A stretch of 64,000 bases of DNA from Selenomonas timonae. GTDB taxonomy: Bacteria > Bacillota > Negativicutes > Selenomonadales > Selenomonadaceae. The stretch is from assembly GCF_014250475.1 (NCBI RefSeq), contig NZ_CP060204.1, positions 1,687,001 through 1,751,000 of the forward strand, given 5' to 3'. Below the pieces are notes generated by a model. The model ran no database searches, was not told the origin of the DNA, and was given only the letters and a program-made list of their open reading frames with translations. The translations under genes were made by a program, and so were the position numbers. Numbering within the stretch: the stretch's first letter is position 1; each line of letters begins with the position of its first letter. Below are positions 49,403-61,203 of the stretch, in pieces.

Positions 49403-51160
49403 ATGCAGGAACAGCCGCCAAAGGCTGAACACGCGGCGGAGGAAAAGCTCAACTGGCTGAGGCTTGCAACGAAATTCTCTGCCGATGGCGATCTGAAAGG
49501 AATGCGCGCCTGTGCCCAGGAGGTGGATCGCCTGATGGAGGGGGATATTGACGCGATGGCCGTCAATGCCGAAGTGGCGCTCTACAGTGGCCGAATCGAC
49601 GAGGCAGAGGAGCTTGCTGCAAAGGTACTGAGTGTTCAGCCGCGCCATCCGCGTGCCCGCATGGTGCAGGCCGGACTTGCGGCGCTGGAGTTTCGTCTGG
49701 ACGACGAGATACCGCTGCTCGCAGATCTGATTGAGGAACTGAGCTGCAAGGCGAAGGTGCTTGGCGAGGAGGATCTCTCCTACGCAATCTATCATCAGAT
49801 GCTGAAGCGTGCACGCGGATGGCTTGCCGATGCGCTCTACCTGGCGGGAGAGGCAAAGGGGGCGGCTCATGAACTCCTTATGTCCAGTCGTCTTGCGGAT
49901 GAGGCGGATGAAGCAGCGGAGCTCTACAGCAAGTATCTCTTCATGCGCAACTATCGCCATCTCGGAGCGAAAGAGGGGCGGATCAAGGCGGAATACTATG
50001 ACAGTCTCATAGATGTTCAGCCCTATGTGCATGACAATATCGTACGTTCATCGCAGCGAAAACTTCGCATTGGGTATATTTCGCCCGATTTTCGTGAGCA
50101 TGCTGTCTCGTATTTCCTGACGCCTCTGCTGCGTCATTTTGACGGCGAGCAGTTCATGGTGTTCTGCTATGCAACGGGCAGGAGCGATGCCGTGACGGAG
50201 CGTTTCCGCACACGTCGTGTCACATGGCGTGATCTGCGCGGACGCCAGCCGCGGACGGCGGCACGACTCATTGCAGAGGATAAGATTGATGTATTGGTGG
50301 ATTTGTCTGGACATTCGCAAGACAACGCACTGCCGATTATGGCGTACCGTCCTGCTCCTGTTCAGATTTCGGGGATCGGCTATACGAATACGACGGGACT
50401 GCACGTGATTGACTACTTCCTCTCCGATGAGATCTGCATTCCCAAGGGTGACCGCGCGGCAGAGGTCGGTTTTACCGAGCGGATTCTGCGCATGCCGCAC
50501 TCCCACCTCTGCTATGCGCCCGAGGAGATCCGTGCAATGCCTGAGGCGGGGTATGAGACTCCCGTGCGCAGGAACGGCTATGTGACGTTTGGTAGCTTCA
50601 ATAATTTTGCCAAGGTTACGGATGAAATCCTGCTCCTATGGCGTGGAATTCTCGAATCTGTTAAGGGCTCGAAGCTCATTATCAAGGGGAAGATCGCAAG
50701 CATTGACGCAGGGCTCAATTTTGCCAAGCACCGCCTCTCCTTGCTGAACTATGATCTTACACGCGTGGAATTTCGTCCGTATAGTCCGGACTACCTCGAG
50801 CAGTATCGGGACATTGACATCGCGCTCGACACCGCTCCCTATAACGGCGGTCTGACAACGTGCGAAGCGCTCTATATGGGGGTTCCTGTCATCTCGCTGC
50901 GCGGGCGTACGCACGGCTCCCGCTTCGGTGCCTCCATTTTGACAAATGCGGGCGTACGCGAGCTCGTTGCGGAGAACGACATCAACTATGTACGACGCGC
51001 GGTTCAACTTGCAGAGTCGCCAAAGCTGATCGAGGCGTACCATATGGGACTGCGCGCAAATATGAAGCGCTCGCCCCTGATGAACGTACAAGGCTATATG
51101 GAAGACTTGGAAAACCTATATCAGGAAATCTGGGAGAAATTCTGCGCATCGAAAATTTAG
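49403..51160 (+). CDS. TPR-linked GT41 (O-GlcNAc transferase-like) glycosyltransferase
   Basis: This 585-residue protein has N-terminal TPR-like helices (residues about 10-190; AEVALYSGRIDEAEELAAKV) and a GT41 catalytic part: LRIGYISPDFREHAVSYFLT, IDVLVDLSGHSQDNALPIMA, RPAPVQISGIGYTNTTGLHV, YVTFGSFNNFAKVTDEILLL and DTAPYNGGLTTCEALYMGVP. GT41 enzymes add GlcNAc or other sugars to Ser/Thr of proteins. With the two genes before it, a protein glycosylation role (for example flagellin) is likely. AAAGGAGGT precedes ATG 49403. Confident in family. Confidence 0.9.
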   Translation: MQEQPPKAEHAAEEKLNWLRLATKFSADGDLKGMRACAQEVDRLMEGDIDAMAVNAEVALYSGRIDEAEELAAKVLSVQPRHPRARMVQAGLAALEFRLDDEIPLLADLIEELSCKAKVLGEEDLSYAIYHQMLKRARGWLADALYLAGEAKGAAHELLMSSRLADEADEAAELYSKYLFMRNYRHLGAKEGRIKAEYYDSLIDVQPYVHDNIVRSSQRKLRIGYISPDFREHAVSYFLTPLLRHFDGEQFMVFCYATGRSDAVTERFRTRRVTWRDLRGRQPRTAARLIAEDKIDVLVDLSGHSQDNALPIMAYRPAPVQISGIGYTNTTGLHVIDYFLSDEICIPKGDRAAEVGFTERILRMPHSHLCYAPEEIRAMPEAGYETPVRRNGYVTFGSFNNFAKVTDEILLLWRGILESVKGSKLIIKGKIASIDAGLNFAKHRLSLLNYDLTRVEFRPYSPDYLEQYRDIDIALDTAPYNGGLTTCEALYMGVPVISLRGRTHGSRFGASILTNAGVRELVAENDINYVRRAVQLAESPKLIEAYHMGLRANMKRSPLMNVQGYMEDLENLYQEIWEKFCASKI

Positions 51161-51196
51161 ACTTGACGAGATAAATGAACGGAAGGGAGGAGAAGC

Positions 51197-54589
<3,393 letters not shown>

Positions 54590-54597
54590 GGAGCGAT

Positions 54598-55497
54598 ATG
54601 GAAGAACGACTGCAGAAGATCCTCAGCCATGCGGGCGTGGCGTCACGACGAGCAGTAGAGGAAATGATTCGTGCGAGGCGCGTGGCGGTGGACGGTACTG
54701 TTGTGACGGAGCTCGGCGCGAAATACGATGCCGCACAGCACGAGATCACCGTTGATGGTGTACGAATAGGGGCGGAAGAGCAGAAATACTACATCCTCCT
54801 CAACAAACCGCGCGGCTATCTCTCGACAGCACGGGATGATCGGGGACGCAAGACCGTGCTCGACCTCCTGCCCGACTTTTCGGCACGTCTCTATCCCGTG
54901 GGACGATTGGACGCAGATACGGAGGGGCTGCTCCTCATTACGAATGACGGCGCGATGACGCAGGGTCTCCTGCATCCGCGCTTTGAGATCACGAAAACAT
55001 ATCATGCGGAGATTGTCGGGGAAGTCACAGAAGCGGGGCTTGCCCAGCTGCGCCGTGGGATTCTCCTCGAGGACGGCATGACTGCTCCTGCAAGGGTACG
55101 AATCCTCAGGGCAGAGGAAGGACGCACGGTGGTCGAGACGATCATTCACGAAGGGCGCAATCGTCAGGTGCGCCGTATGTTTGCGGCGATTGGCTGCCGT
55201 GTCGTCTCCCTGCGGCGCGTGCGATTCGCGCAGCTGACGCTGAGAGGACTTGCCTGCGGGGCATTCCGTCATCTGACGGCAGAGGAGATTCGGGAGCTTC
55301 GTGAAATTGCGGGGGTGACAGAGCGTGAAAAGAATCATTGTGGTGGGGGCGGGACCTGCCGGCATGATGGCAGCGGCGGCAGCGGCAGAGTGCGGCGGGA
55401 GCGTTCTGCTTCTCGAGAAGATGCCGCGTGTCGGGCGCAAGATGATGATTACGGGAAAGGGACGCTGCAACGTCACAAGCGCAGACGAGATTCCTGA
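54598..55497 (+). CDS. RsuA/RluB-family pseudouridine synthase (C-terminal extension suspect)
   Basis: This enzyme changes a uridine to pseudouridine in ribosomal RNA. An S4 RNA-binding domain (RLQKILSHAGVASRRAVEEM) is followed by the catalytic GRLDADTEGLLLITND with Asp105, and HEGRNRQVRRMFAAIG. The protein should end near residue 240. Instead the frame runs on for 58 unusual residues inside the next gene. If the G5 run at 55311-55315 had four Gs, a TGA at 55316-55318 would end it. So either the run carries a 1-base insertion or the tail is real. Confidence 0.88.
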   Translation: MEERLQKILSHAGVASRRAVEEMIRARRVAVDGTVVTELGAKYDAAQHEITVDGVRIGAEEQKYYILLNKPRGYLSTARDDRGRKTVLDLLPDFSARLYPVGRLDADTEGLLLITNDGAMTQGLLHPRFEITKTYHAEIVGEVTEAGLAQLRRGILLEDGMTAPARVRILRAEEGRTVVETIIHEGRNRQVRRMFAAIGCRVVSLRRVRFAQLTLRGLACGAFRHLTAEEIRELREIAGVTEREKNHCGGGGTCRHDGSGGSGRVRRERSASREDAACRAQDDDYGKGTLQRHKRRRDS

Positions 55498-56581
55498 CAT
55501 CATCAAAAACATTGTGGGCAACGGCAGATTCCTCAACAGCAGTCTGCGCGCCTTTGACAATGTGGATGTCATGGCGTTCTTTGAGCGTCTGGGCGTACCG
55601 CTCAAGACGGAGCGTGGCAATCGTGTCTTTCCCGTGAGCGACCGTGCGCTCGATGTGGTGGATGCTATCGTGCGCCATCTGCACGATCAAAAGGTCGAGA
55701 TTCGGACGAATGCAGCGGTGACGGAACTCATCATCGAGGACGGTCGTGTGTGTGGTGTCCGACTTGCGGACGGCACACAGATCGAGGCGGCTGCCGTGAT
55801 TCTCGCGACGGGCGGCGCCTCCTATCCCGCGACGGGCTCGACGGGTGACGGCTATGCGCTTGCACGTGCGGCGGGGCACACGGTGACGGAGATTTTCCCC
55901 GCGCTTGTCCCGCTCGTGACAAGTGATGCGTGGGTGAAGGATGTGCAGGGGCTCTCGCTGCGCAATGTGCGCGCGACCCTCTACCATGCGGGCAGAAAGG
56001 AACAGGACTTCTTCGGGGAGATGCTCTTCACGCATTTCGGCGTAACGGGTCCCATTATTTTGCAGCTGAGTCGACGCGCGTCGGAACTCCTTGCGGCGGG
56101 ACAGGAGGAGCTCGAGCTGCGGCTGAATCTGAAACCCGCACTGACGCACGAGAAGCTGCGCGAGCGCGTGGAGCGCGACTTTGCAACGTACGAGCGCAAG
56201 CAGCTCCGCAATGCGATGATCGATCTCCTGCCAAAGCGCCTGATCGATCCCGTACTGAATGCGGCAGACCTCTCGCCCGAGCGCTCCGCCCAGCAGGTCT
56301 CCGCCAAGGAGCGGGAACGTCTCGTACACACCTTGCAGGCGCTGGCGTTGCGGGTCACGGGGACGCGTCCCATTGCAGAGGCGATTGTGACGGCGGGCGG
56401 CGTTGCGACGCGAGAGATCGATCCGCGCACAATGGAGTCCAAACTTGTGAAACATCTCTATTTCGTCGGCGAACTGGTCGATGTGGATGCGCATACGGGC
56501 GGCTACAATTTACAGGCGGCGTTTTCGATGGGACATGCCGCCGGTTCTTACAGCGTTTGGAATTTGGAAGGGGACAAGTGA
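55325..56581 (+). CDS. NAD(P)/FAD-dependent oxidoreductase, BaiN/YhiN-like (HI0933 family)
   Basis: This 418-residue flavoprotein has the FAD-binding GAGPAGMMAAAAA near residue 8, GRKMMITGKGRCNVTSADEI (the family signature), ILATGGASYPATGSTGDGYA and a C-terminal LVKHLYFVGELVDVDAHTGG followed by YNLQAAFSMGHAAGSY. GTG 55325 follows GGGGGTGA. It overlaps the extended end of the preceding gene. Related enzymes reduce steroid or unknown substrates; the substrate is not predictable here. Confidence 0.9.
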   Translation: MKRIIVVGAGPAGMMAAAAAAECGGSVLLLEKMPRVGRKMMITGKGRCNVTSADEIPDIIKNIVGNGRFLNSSLRAFDNVDVMAFFERLGVPLKTERGNRVFPVSDRALDVVDAIVRHLHDQKVEIRTNAAVTELIIEDGRVCGVRLADGTQIEAAAVILATGGASYPATGSTGDGYALARAAGHTVTEIFPALVPLVTSDAWVKDVQGLSLRNVRATLYHAGRKEQDFFGEMLFTHFGVTGPIILQLSRRASELLAAGQEELELRLNLKPALTHEKLRERVERDFATYERKQLRNAMIDLLPKRLIDPVLNAADLSPERSAQQVSAKERERLVHTLQALALRVTGTRPIAEAIVTAGGVATREIDPRTMESKLVKHLYFVGELVDVDAHTGGYNLQAAFSMGHAAGSYSVWNLEGDK

Positions 56582-57904
56582 ATGGCAGAGATTCAAACGA
56601 TTGCGCCCGTGCGGCACGGCTGGCAGGGCGAGGTCGAGATTCCGGGCGACAAGTCCATCTCGCACCGCAGCGTCATGTTTGCGGGGCTGGGCAATACGCC
56701 CGTTCATATCAGGAATTTTCTCCATGCGGCGGACTGCCTCTCGACGGTCGGCGTCATGCGCGCGCTCGGCGTGGATGTGGAGTTTTTGAATGAGAACGAG
56801 CTGATCGTTACGGGGAAGGGGCTGCACGGTCTGACCGAGCCGATGACGGTGCTCGATGCGGGCAACTCCGGGACGACTCTGCGCCTCATGATGGGACTGC
56901 TCGCTCCGCAGCCCTTCCTCTCGACATTTTGCGGTGACGCATCGCTGACGCGCCGCCCGATGGGGCGCGTGCTCCTGCCGCTCTCCGCGATGGGCGCACG
57001 AATCTACGGGCGAAATACAAACAACAACCTCCCGCTTACGATTGTACCGACGGGAGAGAAGCTGCGCGGCATCCACTATGAGAGCCCTGTTGCGAGTGCA
57101 CAGGTCAAGTCTGCAATTCTGCTTGCAGGGCTCTATGCTGATGCACCGACTACCGTGACAGAGCCATATGTATCGCGTGACCATACGGAGCAGATGCTCG
57201 CGGGCTTTGGCGTGCGTTTGGAGCGCACAGGGACGAACGTTACTTTATTCCCCGTGGAGGAGGGTGGCTATCGTGCGCCCGAGGAAATCACCGTGCCCGG
57301 GGATATCAGCTCGGCAGCGTACTTCCTCGTCGCAGGTACAATCATCGAGGGCAGCCGACTCCTGCTGAAAAATGTGGGCATCAATCCGACGCGTACGGGC
57401 ATTCTCGACGTACTCACAGAGATGGGCGCTAATATTCAGCTCGAAAACGAGCGCACGAGCGGCGGGGAGCGCGTGGCGGACATCATTGTCGCGTCGGCGT
57501 CCCTGCGCGGCATCTCCTTTGGTGCGGAGATCATGCCGCGCCTCATCGACGAGATTCCCGTGATCGCCGTCGCCGCGCTCTTTGCCGAGGGCGATACCGT
57601 CATCACGGGCGCGGGCGAATTGCGTGTGAAGGAAACCGACCGTCTCCACGCAATCGCCGAGGAGTTTCAAAAGCTCGCGCCCGGCAGCGTCGAGGAGCAG
57701 GAGGACGGGCTCATCATCCACGGAAAAACTGAGATACGTCAGGCGCAGGTCAGCAGCTGGGGCGATCACCGCATGGCAATGTCGCTTGCCGTCCTCGGCG
57801 TGGCGGCGGAGGGCGTTCGGATCGAGGAGCCGGACAGCGTGAATATCTCATATCCGGCATTCTTCTCCGAGATGGAGCGTCTGAGCAAAGGAGGATCTTT
57901 ATGA
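56582..57904 (+). CDS. aroA: 3-phosphoshikimate 1-carboxyvinyltransferase (EPSP synthase)
   Basis: AroA makes EPSP in the shikimate pathway to aromatic amino acids. The 440-residue protein has GDKSISHR (residues 22-29), LDAGNSGTTLRL (90-101), RRPMGRVLLPLSAMGA and the catalytic KETDRLHAI with ELRV before it. ATG 56582 comes directly after the previous stop; the stop overlaps cmk by 4 bases. The order aroA-cmk-plsC is common in Firmicutes. Confidence 0.96.
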   Translation: MAEIQTIAPVRHGWQGEVEIPGDKSISHRSVMFAGLGNTPVHIRNFLHAADCLSTVGVMRALGVDVEFLNENELIVTGKGLHGLTEPMTVLDAGNSGTTLRLMMGLLAPQPFLSTFCGDASLTRRPMGRVLLPLSAMGARIYGRNTNNNLPLTIVPTGEKLRGIHYESPVASAQVKSAILLAGLYADAPTTVTEPYVSRDHTEQMLAGFGVRLERTGTNVTLFPVEEGGYRAPEEITVPGDISSAAYFLVAGTIIEGSRLLLKNVGINPTRTGILDVLTEMGANIQLENERTSGGERVADIIVASASLRGISFGAEIMPRLIDEIPVIAVAALFAEGDTVITGAGELRVKETDRLHAIAEEFQKLAPGSVEEQEDGLIIHGKTEIRQAQVSSWGDHRMAMSLAVLGVAAEGVRIEEPDSVNISYPAFFSEMERLSKGGSL

Positions 57905-58554
57905 AGCGTGTGATTGCGATTGACGGCCCCGCAGGTGCGGGCAAGAGCACCGTCGCCAAGATTGTGGCGGAAAAGCTCGGCTATACCTATATCGACACGG
58001 GCGCGATGTATCGCGGCGTTGCCTGGAAAACCCTGCGGGATGACAAAGAGGCGACCGATGAGGCGATCCTGCGTGCGGTTCACGATATCGACGTGCGCCT
58101 TGCCTGCACGAAGAGTGGTACGCGCGTCACGGTCGACGGCACGGATGTGACCGCTGAGATCCGCACGCCCGAGGTCACGCACATCGTCTCGCGCGTTGCG
58201 GCACTCGGCCCCGTCCGCGAGAAGATGGTGGAGCTGCAGCGCGCGATGGCGGTGGACGGTGCCGTTGTGATGGACGGGCGCGACATCGGGACGAATGTGC
58301 TGCCAAATGCCGACGTGAAGATCTTCCTCACGGCATCCGTGGAGGAACGCGCACGCCGCCGCTATGACGAGATGGTGGCAAAGGGCTATGCCGTTGACTT
58401 TGATGAGCTGAAAGATGAGATTGCATCCCGTGACAAGCAGGACAGCGAGCGCACAATCTCACCTCTGCGGCAGGCGGAGGACGCTGTGCTGCTCGACTCG
58501 ACGGCGCTCTCCATCGACGACGTTGTCGCGCGGATCTTGGAACTATCGGAATAG
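57901..58554 (+). CDS. cmk: Cytidylate kinase
   Basis: Cmk phosphorylates CMP and dCMP. The 217-residue protein has Walker A GPAGAGKST (9-17), YIDTGAMYRGVAWKTL, DGRDIGTNVLPNADVKIFLT and RDKQDSERTISPLRQAEDAV, all typical. AAAGGAGG precedes ATG 57901, which overlaps the aroA stop. plsC follows 11 bases later. Confidence 0.96.
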   Translation: MKRVIAIDGPAGAGKSTVAKIVAEKLGYTYIDTGAMYRGVAWKTLRDDKEATDEAILRAVHDIDVRLACTKSGTRVTVDGTDVTAEIRTPEVTHIVSRVAALGPVREKMVELQRAMAVDGAVVMDGRDIGTNVLPNADVKIFLTASVEERARRRYDEMVAKGYAVDFDELKDEIASRDKQDSERTISPLRQAEDAVLLDSTALSIDDVVARILELSE

Positions 58555-58565
58555 GCGGGGCGGAT

Positions 58566-59168
58566 ATGCTTTACGGATTTTTACAGTATTTCTTCCGATT
58601 GATTTTCTATACCCTTTTCCGCACGCGCGTCTATGGACGTGAGAATATCCCCGCTGAGGGCGCGGTCATCCTCGCTGCAAACCACGCGAGCAATATCGAC
58701 CCGCCGCTCATGGCGAGCCTCATCGAGCGCCCCGTCAGCTACATGGCGAAGATCGAGCTGTTCGAGAATCCGATCTTCGGCGCGGCGATTCGCCGCTGTC
58801 ATGCCTTTCCCGTGAAGCGCGGCGCATCCGACCGCGGCGCGATCAAGGCGGCGGTTACGGTGCTGAAGGAGGGGCGCGTTCTGGGGCTCTTCCCCGAGGG
58901 CACGCGCAGCAAGACGGGCGAGCTGCAAAAGGCGGAGGCGGGCGTCGCTCTCATCGCCGCCATGACGGGCGCACCGATTGTGCCCGTTGCCATTCTGAAC
59001 ACGCATCGCATATTTACAAACGGTGGGCTGATACCGCAGCTGCGCATTATGTACGGCATGCCGATCTCGTTCCACGGCGACCGCAAGAGCAAGGAATCGT
59101 TGGACACCTTCTCCGAGGAGATCATGGCACATATTGCGCAGATGAAGGAAGAACTTGCGCGTAAGTGA
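58566..59168 (+). CDS. plsC: 1-acyl-sn-glycerol-3-phosphate acyltransferase
   Basis: PlsC adds the second acyl chain in phosphatidic acid synthesis. The 200-residue protein has NHASNID (39-45; His40 and Asp45 catalytic), FPVKRGASDRGAIKA and FPEGTRSKTG (109-118) and an N-terminal hydrophobic helix (LQYFFRLIFYTLF) for membrane association. It is one operon with aroA and cmk, and the Wadjet genes start after 20 bases. Confidence 0.95.
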   Translation: MLYGFLQYFFRLIFYTLFRTRVYGRENIPAEGAVILAANHASNIDPPLMASLIERPVSYMAKIELFENPIFGAAIRRCHAFPVKRGASDRGAIKAAVTVLKEGRVLGLFPEGTRSKTGELQKAEAGVALIAAMTGAPIVPVAILNTHRIFTNGGLIPQLRIMYGMPISFHGDRKSKESLDTFSEEIMAHIAQMKEELARK

Positions 59169-59188
59169 ATAGAACGTAAGGTGAGGAA

Positions 59189-60607
59189 ATGGAACTGTTT
59201 GATGTTCTGCCCGAACATTTCTTCGGGCTGTTGGCGGGGAAATGCCGGCGGATCTATGCGGAGGCGGGACTCTGCCTCTACGAGCGGTACCGCCTTGCCC
59301 AGTTCGGCATCGAGCAGGAGATTCTGCGCGATAAATTCCAGGAGCTCATCGAGAGCTGGGCGGAAGCCGGCGTTGCCTACGAGGATGAGGACTTTTCGGC
59401 GAAGGATGCCGGCGCGGAGGAGTCGCGCGCCAAAGCAAATCACATGATCCGCCGCATGAAGGAATTCGGCTGGCTGGACTATGAGCAGCGTGAAAACTTC
59501 AAAATATTTATTTTGCTCCCACATTACAGCAGCCGCTTGTGGGGGCTTTTTGCAAATCTCTGCGAGGGGCGTGCGGTGGAGTACCAGCGCTTTGCCTTTA
59601 CGACCTATCAGGTGCTCTCGGGCGAGGCGGCAAAGGCGCAGCCGAGCATGGCTGTGCTCGAGGCGGAGCGGCTCGCCGAGGAGTTCGTCGAGGAACTGCG
59701 CATTCTGCTGAACAATATCAAGAGCAAGATGGAACAGGTCTCCGCACAGACGAGTCTGCAGGATGTGCTGTCTCATCATTTCGTCGAATATCGGGCGGAC
59801 ATTGTGGATCGCAGCTATCATCGCCTCAAGACCTCGGATCACGTCTCGCGCTATCGTATCCGCATCCTACAGGAAGTGCAGGAGATACGGCAGAACAAGG
59901 AGCGTCTGCGTGCCCTCTGCGACGATGCCGTGCGCCGTCAGCTTGCCGACTCGGTGGAGACTGCGGAATACCGCATGAACGCATCGCTGCAGACGATCGA
60001 GGAGATCTATCGGGGACTCGATGATATGTTTGCCCAGATCGACCGTCGCCACAATCAGTATGTGCGCGCGTCCTACGAGCGTGCGCTGTACTTGCAGCAG
60101 GCGGGCAGTGCTCGAACGGAAAGCATGATTGCGGGCGTTCTCCTCGCCATAGCCGAGGCGCGCGAGGAGGGAAGCGAGGTCGGGGGTCTGGCGCGCCTCT
60201 TCCGTCTGCAAGCAATGGATATGCTCCTACCCTCATCCCGCTATGTACCGCGTAAGAAGCGCATTCTGGAACCGGCTGCGGCCACGCCCGTGCGCAGCAT
60301 TGATGAGGAGCTGCGTGCGCGTGTGCGGCGTGAGAGTGCGGAGCGCGTTGCGCGCGGCATCTCGCGGCAGAAAATCGAGGCGTGGATTCTGGATGTGCTC
60401 GGGCAGCGCGGCTCGATGGAGATCGAGGAGCTGCTGACCATCCTCCGTGAGACGGCGGAGCCCGACCTCCTGCAGCTGCTCTATGTCTATCTCTATGGGC
60501 ACGACGAGCTGGCGAAATACCGGCTGGGCAAGCACAAGGAGATACGCGAGCAGGATACGATACGATACAGCAACCGCACGCTCAGGCGCAGGGAGAAGAG
60601 AAAATGA
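59189..60607 (+). CDS. jetA: Wadjet system protein JetA (DUF5716 type)
   Basis: JetA is the kleisin-like subunit of the Wadjet SMC complex, which extrudes and cleaves circular plasmid DNA. The 472-residue protein has the family N-terminus (MELFDVLPEHFFGLLAGKCR), a helical middle, and a C-terminal winged-helix part (LLQLLYVYLYGHDELAKYRL). It begins 20 bases after plsC and its stop overlaps jetB (ATGA), so a single transcript from aroA through jetC is likely. The DUF5716 form is the non-type-I kind of JetA; type number is my inference. Confidence 0.85.
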   Translation: MELFDVLPEHFFGLLAGKCRRIYAEAGLCLYERYRLAQFGIEQEILRDKFQELIESWAEAGVAYEDEDFSAKDAGAEESRAKANHMIRRMKEFGWLDYEQRENFKIFILLPHYSSRLWGLFANLCEGRAVEYQRFAFTTYQVLSGEAAKAQPSMAVLEAERLAEEFVEELRILLNNIKSKMEQVSAQTSLQDVLSHHFVEYRADIVDRSYHRLKTSDHVSRYRIRILQEVQEIRQNKERLRALCDDAVRRQLADSVETAEYRMNASLQTIEEIYRGLDDMFAQIDRRHNQYVRASYERALYLQQAGSARTESMIAGVLLAIAEAREEGSEVGGLARLFRLQAMDMLLPSSRYVPRKKRILEPAAATPVRSIDEELRARVRRESAERVARGISRQKIEAWILDVLGQRGSMEIEELLTILRETAEPDLLQLLYVYLYGHDELAKYRLGKHKEIREQDTIRYSNRTLRRREKRK

Positions 60608-61203
60608 AGCTGGAACTGCTGAACGAAGAGGAGCGCACACGCATCCGGAGCGTTATACAGTCGCTTTTGGCGTGCAATTTTCTGACGCGCGAACACGATG
60701 CCGCACTCTACATTGCGGCGCGGCGCTACCGCGAGGAGCTTGTGGAGTATTTTCAGGTGATCGGATGGGAGTTCCGCGTGGACGAGCGCTATGAGATTGT
60801 GTGGCTGCTCTCCACGGGGATGGCGCACAGGCGATCCCTGACGTTGGAGGAGAGCATCTGGCTGCTCGTACTGCGGCTCATCTATGAGGAAAAGCGTACA
60901 GGGCTGAGTCTGAGCACATTCCCGATGACCACGCTCGCAGAGATCCGCGCCAAATATCTGGCACTCCATCTGCCAGACCTCAAGAAAACGGCACTGCAGC
61001 GCCTCACACAGCTCTCGAAGCAATACCGCCTCGCAGATGTACTCGATCGGGAGCTGTCCGAGGAGGCACGCATCCGCCTCTTCCACACGCTTGTGCTTGC
61101 CGTCGACGGGGAGGAGCTGTCGGAACTGCACAAGAGACTGGAGATCTATCGGCAGAGAAAGGAGGAGGACGATGAAGAAGCTGCGGAAAATGAAGGTCAT
61201 TAA
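60604..61203 (+). CDS. jetB: Wadjet system protein JetB (DUF4194)
   Basis: JetB is the KITE-like partner of JetA. This 199-residue protein has the DUF4194 pattern: VIQSLLACNFLTREHD, LTLEESIWLLVLRLIYEEKR and a charged acidic C-terminus (RQRKEEDDEEAAENEGH). The start overlaps the jetA stop and the stop lies within jetC, so all three are translationally coupled. Confidence 0.85.
   Translation: MKLELLNEEERTRIRSVIQSLLACNFLTREHDAALYIAARRYREELVEYFQVIGWEFRVDERYEIVWLLSTGMAHRRSLTLEESIWLLVLRLIYEEKRTGLSLSTFPMTTLAEIRAKYLALHLPDLKKTALQRLTQLSKQYRLADVLDRELSEEARIRLFHTLVLAVDGEELSELHKRLEIYRQRKEEDDEEAAENEGH

Noticed and set aside
55142-56494. 450-codon minus-strand frame over the flavoprotein gene
   Set aside because: Antisense to a clear FAD protein; Arg/His-rich composition typical of shadows.
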